DNA of 64,000 bases from F22 sp963668535 (GCA_963668535.1 OY764867.1:1116001-1180000), one strand, 5' to 3'. Counted from the first letter of the stretch, positions 38,104 through 47,217 are shown. Numbers and translations are program-made. Notes: generated by a model not told the origin, from the sequence alone.

Positions 38104-39168
38104 TTATTCAATCACGATAGTATAGTTCGTTTCTTCTAATCTAACAGGATAATTTGCACGCAATTCTTCAAAGTTCTCTATATTATTTTTTAATCTTTGA
38201 CTATCTCTCATGGGGTTATATATTTGAAGCGTTGCATCCATACTTTGTAAAGCATATACAACAGGATGAGTTGGTTCGGGTGCATGGATCTCCCAACTCA
38301 TTGACAATCCCAAGAAATTGCTTAAAGCTTCTAGAGACATCCTTGTTGCATTTGACTTTCCATCAGCTGAATATCCTGCAATATGAGGGGTACCGATAAA
38401 TGTTGTGCGCAACAAATCCGTATCAATATGAGGTTCCATCTCCCAAACATCGATAATTGGGAAACGCACTTTCTGTTCATTGACCGCTCTCTTCAGAGCT
38501 GCTGTATGAACAACTTCGCCACGAGAAGTGTTTATCAAGATGGGTACACGTTCCAACAAGTCAACTGCATCTTGATCAAACAAATGATAAGTGGGGTATT
38601 TACCGTCTCGCACAAGTGGTGTATGAAAAGTAATCACATCGCTGCGCTTAAGCACCTCTTCATAAGACACAAAAGCTGCTGGATCTTCGTTCTCTGCTCG
38701 AGGAGGATCACATAGCAATAATTGCATGCCATACTCACGACTAGCCATTTGCGCTACCGCACTACCAACATGACCAACTCCGACAACTCCAAGTGTCATA
38801 CCTTGAAGATCAACTCCCTCTAAAAGTTCCAGTAAAGCCATTGCAGCTTGCACATATTGGACAACTCCTCCAGCATTGCATCCTGGACAATTACTCCATT
38901 TGATTCCATGTGCTCTACAGTAATCAGCATCAATGTGATCAATTCCAATGGTTGCTGTAGCGATAAACTTCACTCGACTACCTTCTAGCAATTGGGCATC
39001 GCATCGCGTACGTGTTCTAATAATCAACACATCGGCATCATGTACAACATCGGCATTTATTTCACGCCCACAAACATACTCTACTTGAGAAGCTACCTTT
39101 TCTATCTGACCTTTTATATAAGGTATAGCTTCATCAACCACCACTTTTAATGTATCCATAGATCTCAT
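38104..39168 (-). CDS. pdxB: Erythronate-4-phosphate dehydrogenase
   Basis: Second step of the DXP-dependent pyridoxal phosphate pathway. 354 residues of the D-2-hydroxyacid dehydrogenase fold: NAD loop GVVGVGHVGSAVA (about 124-136), catalytic Arg in NTSRGEVVHTAAL, Glu in DVWEMEPHID and His in GTPHIAGYSADGK. A C-terminal PdxB dimer domain follows. ATG 39168 or the ATG 9 nt downstream (MDTLKVVVDEA) could start it. Single gene, divergent from the DUF4254 gene. Confidence 0.94.
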   Translation of the reverse strand: MRSMDTLKVVVDEAIPYIKGQIEKVASQVEYVCGREINADVVHDADVLIIRTRTRCDAQLLEGSRVKFIATATIGIDHIDADYCRAHGIKWSNCPGCNAGGVVQYVQAAMALLELLEGVDLQGMTLGVVGVGHVGSAVAQMASREYGMQLLLCDPPRAENEDPAAFVSYEEVLKRSDVITFHTPLVRDGKYPTYHLFDQDAVDLLERVPILINTSRGEVVHTAALKRAVNEQKVRFPIIDVWEMEPHIDTDLLRTTFIGTPHIAGYSADGKSNATRMSLEALSNFLGLSMSWEIHAPEPTHPVVYALQSMDATLQIYNPMRDSQRLKNNIENFEELRANYPVRLEETNYTIVIE

Positions 39169-39183
39169 TATTCATTTGAGCTA

Positions 39184-39191
39184 CAAAGATA
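39184..39191 (-). promoter_or_regulatory. Possible -7 box of pdxB
   Basis: TATCTTTG on the minus strand, 15 nt before the ATG. No good TTTG at 19-21 nt. Confidence 0.4.
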
Positions 39192-39251
39192 CTAAAAACC
39201 TAATACTTCTGCACAGAAAGCCTTTGATATGTGCAAATAACAAGCAATATA

Positions 39252-39283
39252 GTTGGTTCATTCAAAGATATTCTTTAGATTTG
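39252..39283 (+). promoter_or_regulatory. Promoter of the DUF4254-GT9 pair
   Basis: GTTG (39252-39255; 3 of 4), 20 nt, TAGATTTG (39276-39283). It decides the start of the next gene: an upstream in-frame start at 39253 would lie inside the promoter. Confidence 0.6.
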
Positions 39284-39318
39284 CTGCACTTATTCATTTA
39301 CCAAACCTAAAAAATTAT

Positions 39319-39924
39319 ATGACTTTTAGTACAAAAAGCAACCAAATTTTCAACGAGGCGACAGCCGACTATCACATCACTGATAGCGTTGATGCAGAGA
39401 TAAAAAATCCTTATAATGAAGGTACTATCGAATATGATTTATATCGCAAAAACTGGATTGATGCCGTACAATGGCATTTTGAAGACATTATTCGTGATCC
39501 ACAGATCGACCCAAAAGAAGCACTAGTGCTTAAACGTCGTATTGATAAATCCAACCAAGATAGAACTGATTTGGTAGAGCGCATAGATAGCTATTTTTTA
39601 ACGGTGTACAAGAATGTTACACCACTAGGTGACGCTATGATTAACACAGAAAGCCCAGCTTGGGCGATTGACCGTCTTTCCATCTTGGCGCTTAAAATTT
39701 ATCATATGCAACAAGAAGTGAATCGTACCGATGTATCTCCCGAACATCATCAACAATGTGCAAGTAAATTGAACATTCTGCTTGAGCAACGAGTTGATCT
39801 AAGCTCAGCGATTGATCAGCTTCTAGAAGACATCGAAGCAGGTCGCAAATACATGAAGGTATATAAACAAATGAAAATGTATAACGACCCATCACTTAAC
39901 CCAGTACTTTACGGAAAAAAATAA
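39319..39924 (+). CDS. DUF4254 family protein
   Basis: 201-residue, mostly helical cytosolic protein without signal peptide or membrane segment; function unknown. The family signature ESPAWAIDRLSILALKIYHM lies near 115-134 and the C-terminus is YNDPSLNPVLYGKK. ATG 39319 was preferred over the start 66 nt upstream because the promoter lies between them. Only 3 nt separate its stop from the GT9 start, a coupling that suggests the two proteins act together in LPS core assembly. I recall DUF4254 and GT9 genes as frequent neighbours in Bacteroidetes. Confidence 0.85.
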   Translation: MTFSTKSNQIFNEATADYHITDSVDAEIKNPYNEGTIEYDLYRKNWIDAVQWHFEDIIRDPQIDPKEALVLKRRIDKSNQDRTDLVERIDSYFLTVYKNVTPLGDAMINTESPAWAIDRLSILALKIYHMQQEVNRTDVSPEHHQQCASKLNILLEQRVDLSSAIDQLLEDIEAGRKYMKVYKQMKMYNDPSLNPVLYGKK

Positions 39925-39927
39925 TTC

Positions 39928-40959
39928 ATGGCAAAAATTCTGGTTCTACGATTTACAGCAATTGGTGACGTAGCTATGACAGTACCTATTGTGCACGCAT
40001 TAGCGACACAATACCCTAACGATGAAGTGATCATGGTAAGTCGTAAACAAATGCAGCCACTCTTTGACAATCTACCTAACAATGTCACATTTATCGGGGC
40101 TGACCTTAAAGGTGAGCACAACGGGATTACGGGACTGATGAAACTGTACCGACAGCTGAAACAAATGAGCATTGATTATGTCGCCGATTTACACTTCGTT
40201 TTACGTTCTCGCCTTATCACATCTCGTTTTCGAATGCTAGGTATACCTTGTGCTATTATTGACAAGGGGCGTATAGGGAAACATAAGCTAACTAGACGTA
40301 CCAACAAAGTAATGGAACGTCAACGAAGTTCATTCATGCGTTATGCAGATGTCTTTGCTGAATTAGGCTTTCCAGTAGCACCAAATTTCACTTCTATCTA
40401 CGGCGAGGGGAACGGACCAATGGAGCAGATACAAAAAGAAGTGGGCACCAAAGGAGAGACCAAGTGGGTTGGTATTGCTCCATTTGCTAAACATAACGGA
40501 AAAATTTATCCATTAGATAAAATGGAGCAAGTAATTGCTGCATTATCTAGCCAAAATAACACACGCCTCTTTCTATTTGGTGGCGGTAAAAAAGAGGAGA
40601 GTGTTTTTAATGATTGGGTAAAAAAATATTCTAATATTGAATCTATGGCTGGCCGTTTGAACATGAAGGACGAACTTTCTCTTATGAGTCATTTAGATGT
40701 GATGCTCTCTATGGATAGTGCAAATATGCACTTAGCTTCTTTAGTCAACACTGAAGTTATTTCAATCTGGGGACAAACACATCCTTATGCTGGCTTTTTA
40801 GGTTGGAAACAACTACCTGTTAATACCATTCAATGCGATTTATCATGTCGCCCTTGTTCTGTATATGGCAACAAAGAATGCTATCGTAAAGATTTTGCTT
40901 GTATGAACAATATATCACCCGAAACAGTCATCAGTAAAGTATTGAATTGTATCAAATAG
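39928..40959 (+). CDS. Glycosyltransferase family 9 (heptosyltransferase-like)
   Basis: 343 residues, two Rossmann domains of GT-B fold. N-terminal ILVLRFTAIGDVAMTVPIVH is the family 9 start; the C-terminal domain has VGIAPFAKHNGKIYPLDKME, LFLFGGGKKEE and LSMDSANMHLASLVNTEVIS with WGQTHPYAGFLGW, which bind the sugar nucleotide. Probably adds heptose or a related sugar to the LPS core on the cytosolic face of the inner membrane. Coupled to DUF4254; followed by a terminator. Confidence 0.9.
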   Translation: MAKILVLRFTAIGDVAMTVPIVHALATQYPNDEVIMVSRKQMQPLFDNLPNNVTFIGADLKGEHNGITGLMKLYRQLKQMSIDYVADLHFVLRSRLITSRFRMLGIPCAIIDKGRIGKHKLTRRTNKVMERQRSSFMRYADVFAELGFPVAPNFTSIYGEGNGPMEQIQKEVGTKGETKWVGIAPFAKHNGKIYPLDKMEQVIAALSSQNNTRLFLFGGGKKEESVFNDWVKKYSNIESMAGRLNMKDELSLMSHLDVMLSMDSANMHLASLVNTEVISIWGQTHPYAGFLGWKQLPVNTIQCDLSCRPCSVYGNKECYRKDFACMNNISPETVISKVLNCIK

Positions 40960-40992
40960 ATTATAGTGTAGAACTCAATTGAGACATTATAC

Positions 40993-41024
40993 AATAGAGC
41001 CTGTCATTTTTGACAGGCTCTATT
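40993..41024 (+). terminator. Terminator hairpin after GT9
   Basis: Perfect 14-bp stem AATAGAGCCTGTCA/TGACAGGCTCTATT with a TTTT loop, 33 nt after the stop. The T run after it is weak, so efficiency is uncertain. The rest of the 41025-41163 gap shows nothing. Confidence 0.65.
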
Positions 41025-41163
41025 CATATCATTCAGATACAATCCACGGTTCAAATCATCGTTACAGCAAATAAAACAATGCCTAGAACATACAATATAT
41101 TTTACAAAAATGTGACATTATAACCTTTGGACTACTGATTTTAAACAGGACAGCGAACAATTG

Positions 41164-41194
41164 CTTGTTTTTAAAGTATTTGTTCGTATATTTG
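41164..41194 (+). promoter_or_regulatory. Promoter of the GT90 gene
   Basis: CTTG (41164-41167; 3 of 4), 19 nt, TATATTTG (41187-41194). Leader about 45 nt. Confidence 0.65.
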
Positions 41195-41243
41195 TCCTAC
41201 AAAAATTAAATCCAATTCACCAACCGTTATTAGTCCCATAAAT

Positions 41244-42284
41244 ATGGCCAAAGAAGTAAAGCGTACGCTTATACAAAGCATTAAAGAAGGACAATATAAG
41301 CATAATAAATTTTTGTATTTCGTCCAGAATCTTTCGATTTATTTTTGTGCTAGATTTCTTCAAACAAAATCCCCATTAATTCGATGGAATACACTTTCTA
41401 ATGAAGAAAAGCGGATGGTGCTAAACCGAGTAAGATACTACAATAAACTCGATAAAATCACACCTATTCCAGAGCAGGAGCGTATATTCTTGAAGGACTT
41501 TAAACGTCCTAAGAAAAAAAGAAAACCTAAACGCAGAGGTGGTTCAGTTACGACTTACTTTTTTGACACGTTCAGAATAGTCAAATATTTCTCCAGAGAC
41601 CTTTATATTGCCTTAAGATTTGGAGATGTCACAGAAGTCCCCCCTATACCTGCATTAGTAAAAAGTCGTCCAATTCATGGCAACAATCACAATGCTATTC
41701 TTCTTAAGCTGAACCAAATTAGGCACTTCTTATTCATAAAAGATCCAATTCCCTTTGAACAGAAAGAAAACAGACTGATAGGCCGTTCAGTTGTGGCCCT
41801 CGAAAAACGCAAAAGATTTTTTGAGATGTATTTTGACAATCCTTTGTGCAACATCGGTAATACTGGTGTGAATACAGGCATGCCTACTCAATGGAAAAAA
41901 GAACGACTAACCATTCTTGAGCATCTTAAATACAAGTTTATATTATGTATAGAAGGTGTAGATGTTGCTACCAATTTAAAATGGGTCATGTCTTCCAATT
42001 CGTTGGCTGTAATGCCCAATCCGGAATTTGAGACGTGGTTTATGGAAGGGACTCTCATACCCAACTATCATTATATACAAATAAAGGAAGACTACTCAGA
42101 TCTTGAAGAAAAAATACAATACTATATTGACCACCCAGAAGAGGCCAAAGATATCATACAACATGCTCATGAATATGTTGAACAATTCAAGAACAAAAAA
42201 CTTGAAAAGCTAATTGGAGTGATGGTTATGGAACAATATTTTCAAAAGACTGGGCAACTTGATTATTGCACTAAATACGAATAG
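41244..42284 (+). CDS. Glycosyltransferase family 90 (CAP10-like)
   Basis: 346 residues, no signal peptide. The C-terminal half is the GT90 domain: KYKFILCIEGVDVATNLKWV near 231-250, then SSNSLAVMPNPEFETWFMEG, the LPS-modifying branch of the family that transfers xylose, glucose or similar sugars. The N-terminal 110 residues are very basic (KRPKKKRKPKRRGG near 91-104), which may hold it to the membrane. A likely LPS core transferase. Convergent with the acyltransferase gene 34 nt away. Confidence 0.88.
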   Translation: MAKEVKRTLIQSIKEGQYKHNKFLYFVQNLSIYFCARFLQTKSPLIRWNTLSNEEKRMVLNRVRYYNKLDKITPIPEQERIFLKDFKRPKKKRKPKRRGGSVTTYFFDTFRIVKYFSRDLYIALRFGDVTEVPPIPALVKSRPIHGNNHNAILLKLNQIRHFLFIKDPIPFEQKENRLIGRSVVALEKRKRFFEMYFDNPLCNIGNTGVNTGMPTQWKKERLTILEHLKYKFILCIEGVDVATNLKWVMSSNSLAVMPNPEFETWFMEGTLIPNYHYIQIKEDYSDLEEKIQYYIDHPEEAKDIIQHAHEYVEQFKNKKLEKLIGVMVMEQYFQKTGQLDYCTKYE

Positions 42285-42318
42285 AGAGGGCATACCACTC
42301 TGTACACAACACTCAAAA

Positions 42319-43224
42319 CTATGCTTGTTGATGCTTTTTTTGCGCCTGAATAGGGATACGTTTCCAACGACGATGTGACCACAACCAAAGTGCTGGATCC
42401 TTACGGATAGACTTTTCCAACATTGATGCATATATATTTGTCAATTCGTCCTTTGCGTATTCTTTAGGCGTACTAGTTACCATAGAGAAATGCACATGAT
42501 AATGCCCACGTTTAGTACGGCTCAACTCTGCATATACCACAGGTGCATTTAGCTTTGTAGCAATCTTTTCTACTCCTGAAGCAAAATACGTTTCATGGTT
42601 CAAAAACATGGTCCCCTCATGCACATTATCGTTGCTTGGTACTTGATCAGCTATAAATCCAATAACCACTTTTCGATTATCTCGCTTATATTCCAAGATT
42701 CTTCGCAACGTATCCTTCATCAGAATACATTCTCCCCCATACTGCTCTCGTATTTCTTTCATAAGTCGATCAACATATGGATTATGTAATTTATGATATA
42801 ATTGAGCTGCATGGACATCCTCGGGCAACCAATATTTTAACGAAGCGACATATTCCCAATTCCCCATATGAGAGAGATACACCAGCACGATTGGTAGCTC
42901 TTTCATTGTCTCAACCATATCATCAACGCCAGAAAATGTCATGCGTTTCATCATACTCTTTTTTGAGATACGCACTAATTTAATATTCTCCAAAATATAA
43001 TCTGACATCAAACGAAAATATTCTCGTTCAATTTTCAAACGCTTCTCCACAGTGTATTCTGGAAAACAATCAACCAAATGTTTTCGTACAATTTTCTTTC
43101 TGTATCCAATAACATAGTATATCAAAAAATACAATACATCAGCCAAGATGTAAATTACTCGAAATGGCAATAAAGATATCAGATAAAAAAGAGAACGAAT
43201 ACTATAATAAGGTACTTTTTTCAT
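42319..43224 (-). CDS. Lipid A biosynthesis acyltransferase (LpxL/HtrB family)
   Basis: 301 residues. N-terminal membrane anchor (about 10-36, LFYLISLLPFRVIYILADVL), then the HxxxxE-type motif LSHMGNWEY near 118-126 and GFIADQVPSND. Adds a secondary acyl chain to lipid A using acyl-ACP. Bacteroides lipid A is commonly pentaacylated, consistent with one late acyltransferase of this type. Single gene on the minus strand, divergent from the WaaP-type kinase. Confidence 0.9.
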   Translation of the reverse strand: MKKVPYYSIRSLFYLISLLPFRVIYILADVLYFLIYYVIGYRKKIVRKHLVDCFPEYTVEKRLKIEREYFRLMSDYILENIKLVRISKKSMMKRMTFSGVDDMVETMKELPIVLVYLSHMGNWEYVASLKYWLPEDVHAAQLYHKLHNPYVDRLMKEIREQYGGECILMKDTLRRILEYKRDNRKVVIGFIADQVPSNDNVHEGTMFLNHETYFASGVEKIATKLNAPVVYAELSRTKRGHYHVHFSMVTSTPKEYAKDELTNIYASMLEKSIRKDPALWLWSHRRWKRIPIQAQKKHQQA

Positions 43225-43281
43225 TTACTATCGATTACTATTATCAAATATATAACCTATCAATAGGTCTTAGTCATTGTA

Positions 43282-43289
43282 CAAAGATA
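43282..43289 (-). promoter_or_regulatory. Possible -7 box of the acyltransferase gene
   Basis: TATCTTTG on the minus strand, 57 nt before the ATG; no clear -33 element. Confidence 0.4.
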
Positions 43290-43329
43290 CGGCATTCAAA
43301 AGACATAAAGGAAAGAAAACATCAAGAAG

Positions 43330-43361
43330 TTTGGTCAAAGTTGGTTTTAAGCGTATATTTG
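43330..43361 (+). promoter_or_regulatory. Promoter of the WaaP-type kinase
   Basis: TTTG (43330-43333), 20 nt, TATATTTG (43354-43361): perfect consensus, leader about 30 nt. Confidence 0.82.
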
Positions 43362-43393
43362 TGACTTGAATAAAATATAAATTCGCTTAGAAA

Positions 43394-44215
43394 ATGAGCA
43401 TGAAAGTAGTCCTGTCACCTCAATATAAACAATACGAATCATTCATTCATAGCATCCCTTCTATTTTTAATAACGAAGAAGTTGGCGTGTTAGTTCATAA
43501 TGGACGAAACCAAATCAAGTTTTTCACAATGCATGATGGTACTGTATTGGCCATTAAACATTTTCGTCGTCCCAATATTGTACAACGCATCGCATATGGC
43601 TATTTCACACCTAGCAAAGCAAAAAAAGCGTATGAATTTGCCCATCGTTTTCGCGCCCTTGATGTTGACACACCCGAAGAGATTGCTTATATAGAAATTA
43701 GAAATGGAGGACTATTAATAGACAGCTATTTTATATCCCTTCAGGATGAACGACCATCGATCTGGGACACCCTATATCCTAATGGTGCAACTCCTGATAC
43801 AATCGTACAAAATGGCATAGATGTTGAGAATTACAACTATGCATTAATAGATGCTTTTGCAGATTTTCTAGCAAGTATCCATGAAAAAGGTATCTTGCAT
43901 GGCGACCTTAACTTGGGAAATATACTATATGATAAGGATAATGAAGGGCAATATCGTTTCTCATGTATAGACATCAATCGCACTAAATTCAAACAACCCA
44001 TCCCAATAAATACATGTTTACAAAACATGGTACGTATCACCAAACCTCGTATAGTATATAAACACATACTCTATCGTTATGCTCACGTGCGTCAATGGAA
44101 TGAAGAGAAAATTTTAAAGAAGGGGCTTCACTACCTAGATGTCTTTTTAAAAAACCGAGCACGTACTCGTGAAATTAAGTACATGCTCGGCTTAAAAAAA
44201 AGATCGAATAAATAA
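43394..44215 (+). CDS. Lipopolysaccharide kinase, Kdo/WaaP family
   Basis: 273-residue protein-kinase-like enzyme. A Lys in LAIKHFRR near 52-59 is the ATP-binding Lys; the catalytic loop reads HEKGILHGDLNLGNILYD (about 163-180) with Asp and Asn in place, and the metal Asp is in CIDINRTKF. Probably phosphorylates Kdo or an inner-core sugar in the cytosol. Its last 60 nt contain, on the other strand, the terminator of cvfB. Start at 43394; a second ATG 6 nt on is equally possible. Confidence 0.87.
   Translation: MSMKVVLSPQYKQYESFIHSIPSIFNNEEVGVLVHNGRNQIKFFTMHDGTVLAIKHFRRPNIVQRIAYGYFTPSKAKKAYEFAHRFRALDVDTPEEIAYIEIRNGGLLIDSYFISLQDERPSIWDTLYPNGATPDTIVQNGIDVENYNYALIDAFADFLASIHEKGILHGDLNLGNILYDKDNEGQYRFSCIDINRTKFKQPIPINTCLQNMVRITKPRIVYKHILYRYAHVRQWNEEKILKKGLHYLDVFLKNRARTREIKYMLGLKKRSNK
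44149..44190 (-). terminator. Intrinsic terminator of cvfB, inside the kinase CDS
   Basis: On the minus strand CCGAGCA...TGCTCGG (7 bp) plus inner GTACT/AGTAC, followed by TTTTTT. The whole structure lies within the C-terminal codons of the convergent kinase gene. Confidence 0.75.
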
Positions 44216-44216
44216 G

Positions 44217-45050
44217 CTATGCTAATTTTATTCCATTATGCTCTATAGTAATCAATCGACGTTTATATAACTCACTGAGTGTACGTTTAAATTGTTTTTT
44301 ACTAACCTGAAAAGCTTCGTATATTTCTTCAGCATCACTTTTATCATGATATGGTAAAAATCCTCCTGCCTCTTTTAGAGATTGGAGCACAACTTCTGTA
44401 AGCTCTTTTCTCTGATTTTTACCATGACGTTGGAGCATTAAATCGATTTTTCCATCTTCTCTCACTTGACGAATATAAGCTTTCATTCGATCTCCCATCT
44501 GTATAGGACGGAAGACTTCATTCTTATATACTAAACCAGAAAAACGATTATCAATAATGGCTTTGAAACCTAACTCTGTAGCATGTACAATCAAGATATC
44601 GACTTCATCACCAGATTGATAAGATGGTGTAACCACATTGAGATAACGATCAATCTTAGCACTACCCATAATACGGAAACTATCATCATCAACGTGGCAA
44701 TGTATCACGTAATAACGATCCACCTCCATTCGCTGTTTTTGTTCTCTAAATGGGACAAATAAATCTTTCATTAAACCCCAATCTAAAAAAGCACCGTGTT
44801 CATTAACCCAGCTAACTCTTAAGCAAGCAAATTCACCGACTTGTACTTTAGGTGTTAAGGTAGTAGCAATTAGTCTTTCCTCATTATCTAAATACAAAAA
44901 TACATCAATATCTTGACCTATTTCATAGGTGTCGGGTTGATAACGCTTTGGCAAAAGAATCTCACCCATTTCACCACCATCAAGATATAAACCAAATTCA
45001 ACTTCCTTTACAATAGTCAAAGTATTGAATCGTCCAAGAGATAACTTCAT
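44217..45050 (-). CDS. cvfB: CvfB-family S1-like RNA-binding protein
   Basis: 277 residues with three S1-type OB folds and a C-terminal winged helix, the CvfB plan: FGLYLDGGEMGEILLPKRY in the first, HGAFLDWGLMKDLFVPFREQ in the second, LGFKAIIDNRFSGLVYKNEV in the third, and LSELYKRRLITIEHNGIKL at the end. CvfB binds RNA and affects virulence genes in staphylococci; its role in Bacteroidetes is not known. Last gene of the tetR-fabG-rluA-cvfB run; its stop is 1 nt from the convergent kinase stop. Confidence 0.88.
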   Translation of the reverse strand: MKLSLGRFNTLTIVKEVEFGLYLDGGEMGEILLPKRYQPDTYEIGQDIDVFLYLDNEERLIATTLTPKVQVGEFACLRVSWVNEHGAFLDWGLMKDLFVPFREQKQRMEVDRYYVIHCHVDDDSFRIMGSAKIDRYLNVVTPSYQSGDEVDILIVHATELGFKAIIDNRFSGLVYKNEVFRPIQMGDRMKAYIRQVREDGKIDLMLQRHGKNQRKELTEVVLQSLKEAGGFLPYHDKSDAEEIYEAFQVSKKQFKRTLSELYKRRLITIEHNGIKLA

Positions 45051-45073
45051 AGTTGTCCGTTTTTAAATTAAAA

Positions 45074-45745
45074 TTACAGAGTTTCAAATGATTGCCACAA
45101 ATTATCCTTCGGTACAGGGGCAACCACATGAATAGGCTCTTTAGATACAGGGTGAATAAAATCAATGCTACGAGCGTGTAGACAAATACTTCCATCTGAA
45201 TTACTACGAGAAGCTCCATATTTTAAATCACCTTTAATAATACACCCTATCTTAGCTAATTGACAACGTATTTGATGATGTCGTCCAGTCATTAATTCAA
45301 CCTCCAAAAGATGATAACGTTGTGAGGAATTCACCAATTCGTAACGCAACTTTGCCAACTTGCTACGTGGTTTTTCTTTTGGATAAGCATAACTTTTATT
45401 TTGCTGTTCGTTACGCACCAAATAATGGACCAGCTCTGCAGCTTCTATATCTGGTCGACTTTGTACAATAGCCCAATACTTTTTATGCACTTGACCATCT
45501 TGAAACATTTTATTCAACCTAGTCAGCGCTTTACTCGTCTTTGCAAAAACAACAATACCACTAGTTGGCCTATCCAATCTATGAGTCACACCAACAAAAA
45601 CATTCCCTGGTTTGTTATATTTTTTCTTTAGATATTGTTGCACAGTAACAGAGAGGGGAGTATCGCCTGTTTTATCTCCCTGAACGATCTCCCCACTCTC
45701 TTTATTGACTATAATAATATGATTATCTTCGTATAGTACGGTCAT
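45074..45745 (-). CDS. RluA-family RNA pseudouridine synthase
   Basis: Short, 223-residue enzyme without an S4 domain. Catalytic Asp in THRLDRPTSGIVVFAKT (about 55-71); VELMTGRHHQIRCQLA is the second conserved block. Converts uridine to pseudouridine in rRNA or tRNA; the exact site cannot be told. 23 nt from both neighbours. Confidence 0.9.
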   Translation of the reverse strand: MTVLYEDNHIIIVNKESGEIVQGDKTGDTPLSVTVQQYLKKKYNKPGNVFVGVTHRLDRPTSGIVVFAKTSKALTRLNKMFQDGQVHKKYWAIVQSRPDIEAAELVHYLVRNEQQNKSYAYPKEKPRSKLAKLRYELVNSSQRYHLLEVELMTGRHHQIRCQLAKIGCIIKGDLKYGASRSNSDGSICLHARSIDFIHPVSKEPIHVVAPVPKDNLWQSFETL

Positions 45746-45768
45746 ATATAATATGTGTCAGCAAATAA

Positions 45769-46515
45769 TTACATGTTCATACCACCGCAACAGTGAATAA
45801 CTTGTCCACTCACGTAGCTACTTAGATCTGATGCTAAAAATACAGCTACATTAGCTACATCTTCGGGTGTACCACCACGACGTAGAGGAATATTTTTTGC
45901 CCATTCTTTTTTCACTTCATCAGTCAACTGATCAGTCATTTCAGTGATGATAAATCCAGGAGCAATTGCATTAGCACGTACTCCACGAGAGCCAAGTTCC
46001 TTAGCAATAGACTTAGCCAATCCAATCATACCAGCCTTAGAAGCAGAATAGTTTGCCTGACCAGCATTACCAGATACACCTACTACACTACTCATATTAA
46101 TAACACTACCAGTTTTCTGACGCATCATTATAGGAGTACAAGCGTGGATAAAGTTGAATGCAGATTTTAAATTGACATTGATTACCATATCCCATTGTTG
46201 TTCAGACATACGCATCATCAAACCATCACGTGTGATACCAGCATTGTTTACAAGGATATCAATACGTCCGAACTCTTCATGAATTTCTTTCACTACGCGA
46301 GCAGTATCATCAAAATCTGCAGCATTAGAAGCATAGCCCTTAGCTTTTATACCAAATGCTTCAAGTTCTTTCTCTGTAGCTAAAGCATTTTCATCAATAG
46401 ATAGATCTGTAAATGCAATATTGGCACCTTCTGCAGCAAATTTCAATGCGACAGCCTTACCGATACCTCGAGCGGCACCAGTAATAATAGCAGTTTTACC
46501 TTCAAGTAATTTCAT
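45769..46515 (-). CDS. fabG: 3-oxoacyl-ACP reductase
   Basis: NADPH-dependent reduction of 3-oxoacyl-ACP in fatty-acid elongation. 248 residues, short-chain dehydrogenase: TGAARGIG at 12-19, NNAG, the Ser in SSVVGVSGN, YSASKAG with Tyr and Lys, and the C-terminal SSYVSGQVIHCCGGMNM. The Asn-Ser-Tyr-Lys tetrad is complete. It follows a TetR gene by 51 nt, so lipid-responsive control is possible. Confidence 0.94.
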   Translation of the reverse strand: MKLLEGKTAIITGAARGIGKAVALKFAAEGANIAFTDLSIDENALATEKELEAFGIKAKGYASNAADFDDTARVVKEIHEEFGRIDILVNNAGITRDGLMMRMSEQQWDMVINVNLKSAFNFIHACTPIMMRQKTGSVINMSSVVGVSGNAGQANYSASKAGMIGLAKSIAKELGSRGVRANAIAPGFIITEMTDQLTDEVKKEWAKNIPLRRGGTPEDVANVAVFLASDLSSYVSGQVIHCCGGMNM

Positions 46516-46566
46516 AATTCTCGTCTATTATTAATTCATTAAAATCATTTCCTGTAATATCGTGGG

Positions 46567-47217
46567 CTATAACAATCCACCTACATGTTTACGTTGTTTA
46601 GAGTCATGATGAACTCCATCGAGCAAATCATAATCCACTTGACGTAATGCCCCTAATACCATATCGGCAACAATACGTTTACGTTGTTCAGTATCTACAT
46701 TAGGTGCAATTTGACCACGGATATGAGGAACTTCTATTCCTTTTACACAATAGTGCATGACAGTGGCTGTCATACGCACATTATTTATATTGAAGACCCC
46801 CATTTCCACTCCCTCTTGAAGTACATGCTCAAAAAGTTCGATTTCACGTTGGTCAAATTTTTTGCGGACTTTCTCTACGCCCCAGATATCTCGAAAAAAG
46901 TTTGCACGAAGTGTCCCATTACGCAAAACAACTTCTTTGACTGCATCCAATCGAGTATAAATCATCTCCATAATCTTTCTGTCTGGACGTATACTTTTCA
47001 AAGACACACGACGCATCATTTCAGAAAGGATTTCCAATTCACTTTCTACAACTGCCCAATATAACTCTTCTTTACTTTGAAAATAAGTATATACCGTACG
47101 TCTCCCCTTTCCCGATGCTTTAGCAATATCATTCATGGTTGTATTTTCCACACCGACACGTGCAAATAGCTTTCGGGCTACATCAACAATTCTGGCTCTA
47201 GTTTTAGGGATAGGCAT
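46567..47217 (-). CDS. TetR-family transcriptional regulator
   Basis: 216 residues. The N-terminal helix-turn-helix (about 8-54) reads RIVDVARKLFARVGVENTTM then GRRTVYTYFQSKEELYW. The C-terminal ligand domain is not assignable. It is first in a run with fabG, rluA and cvfB and has its own consensus promoter. A fatty-acid or acyl-CoA ligand is a guess from the fabG neighbour. Confidence 0.88.
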   Translation of the reverse strand: MPIPKTRARIVDVARKLFARVGVENTTMNDIAKASGKGRRTVYTYFQSKEELYWAVVESELEILSEMMRRVSLKSIRPDRKIMEMIYTRLDAVKEVVLRNGTLRANFFRDIWGVEKVRKKFDQREIELFEHVLQEGVEMGVFNINNVRMTATVMHYCVKGIEVPHIRGQIAPNVDTEQRKRIVADMVLGALRQVDYDLLDGVHHDSKQRKHVGGLL

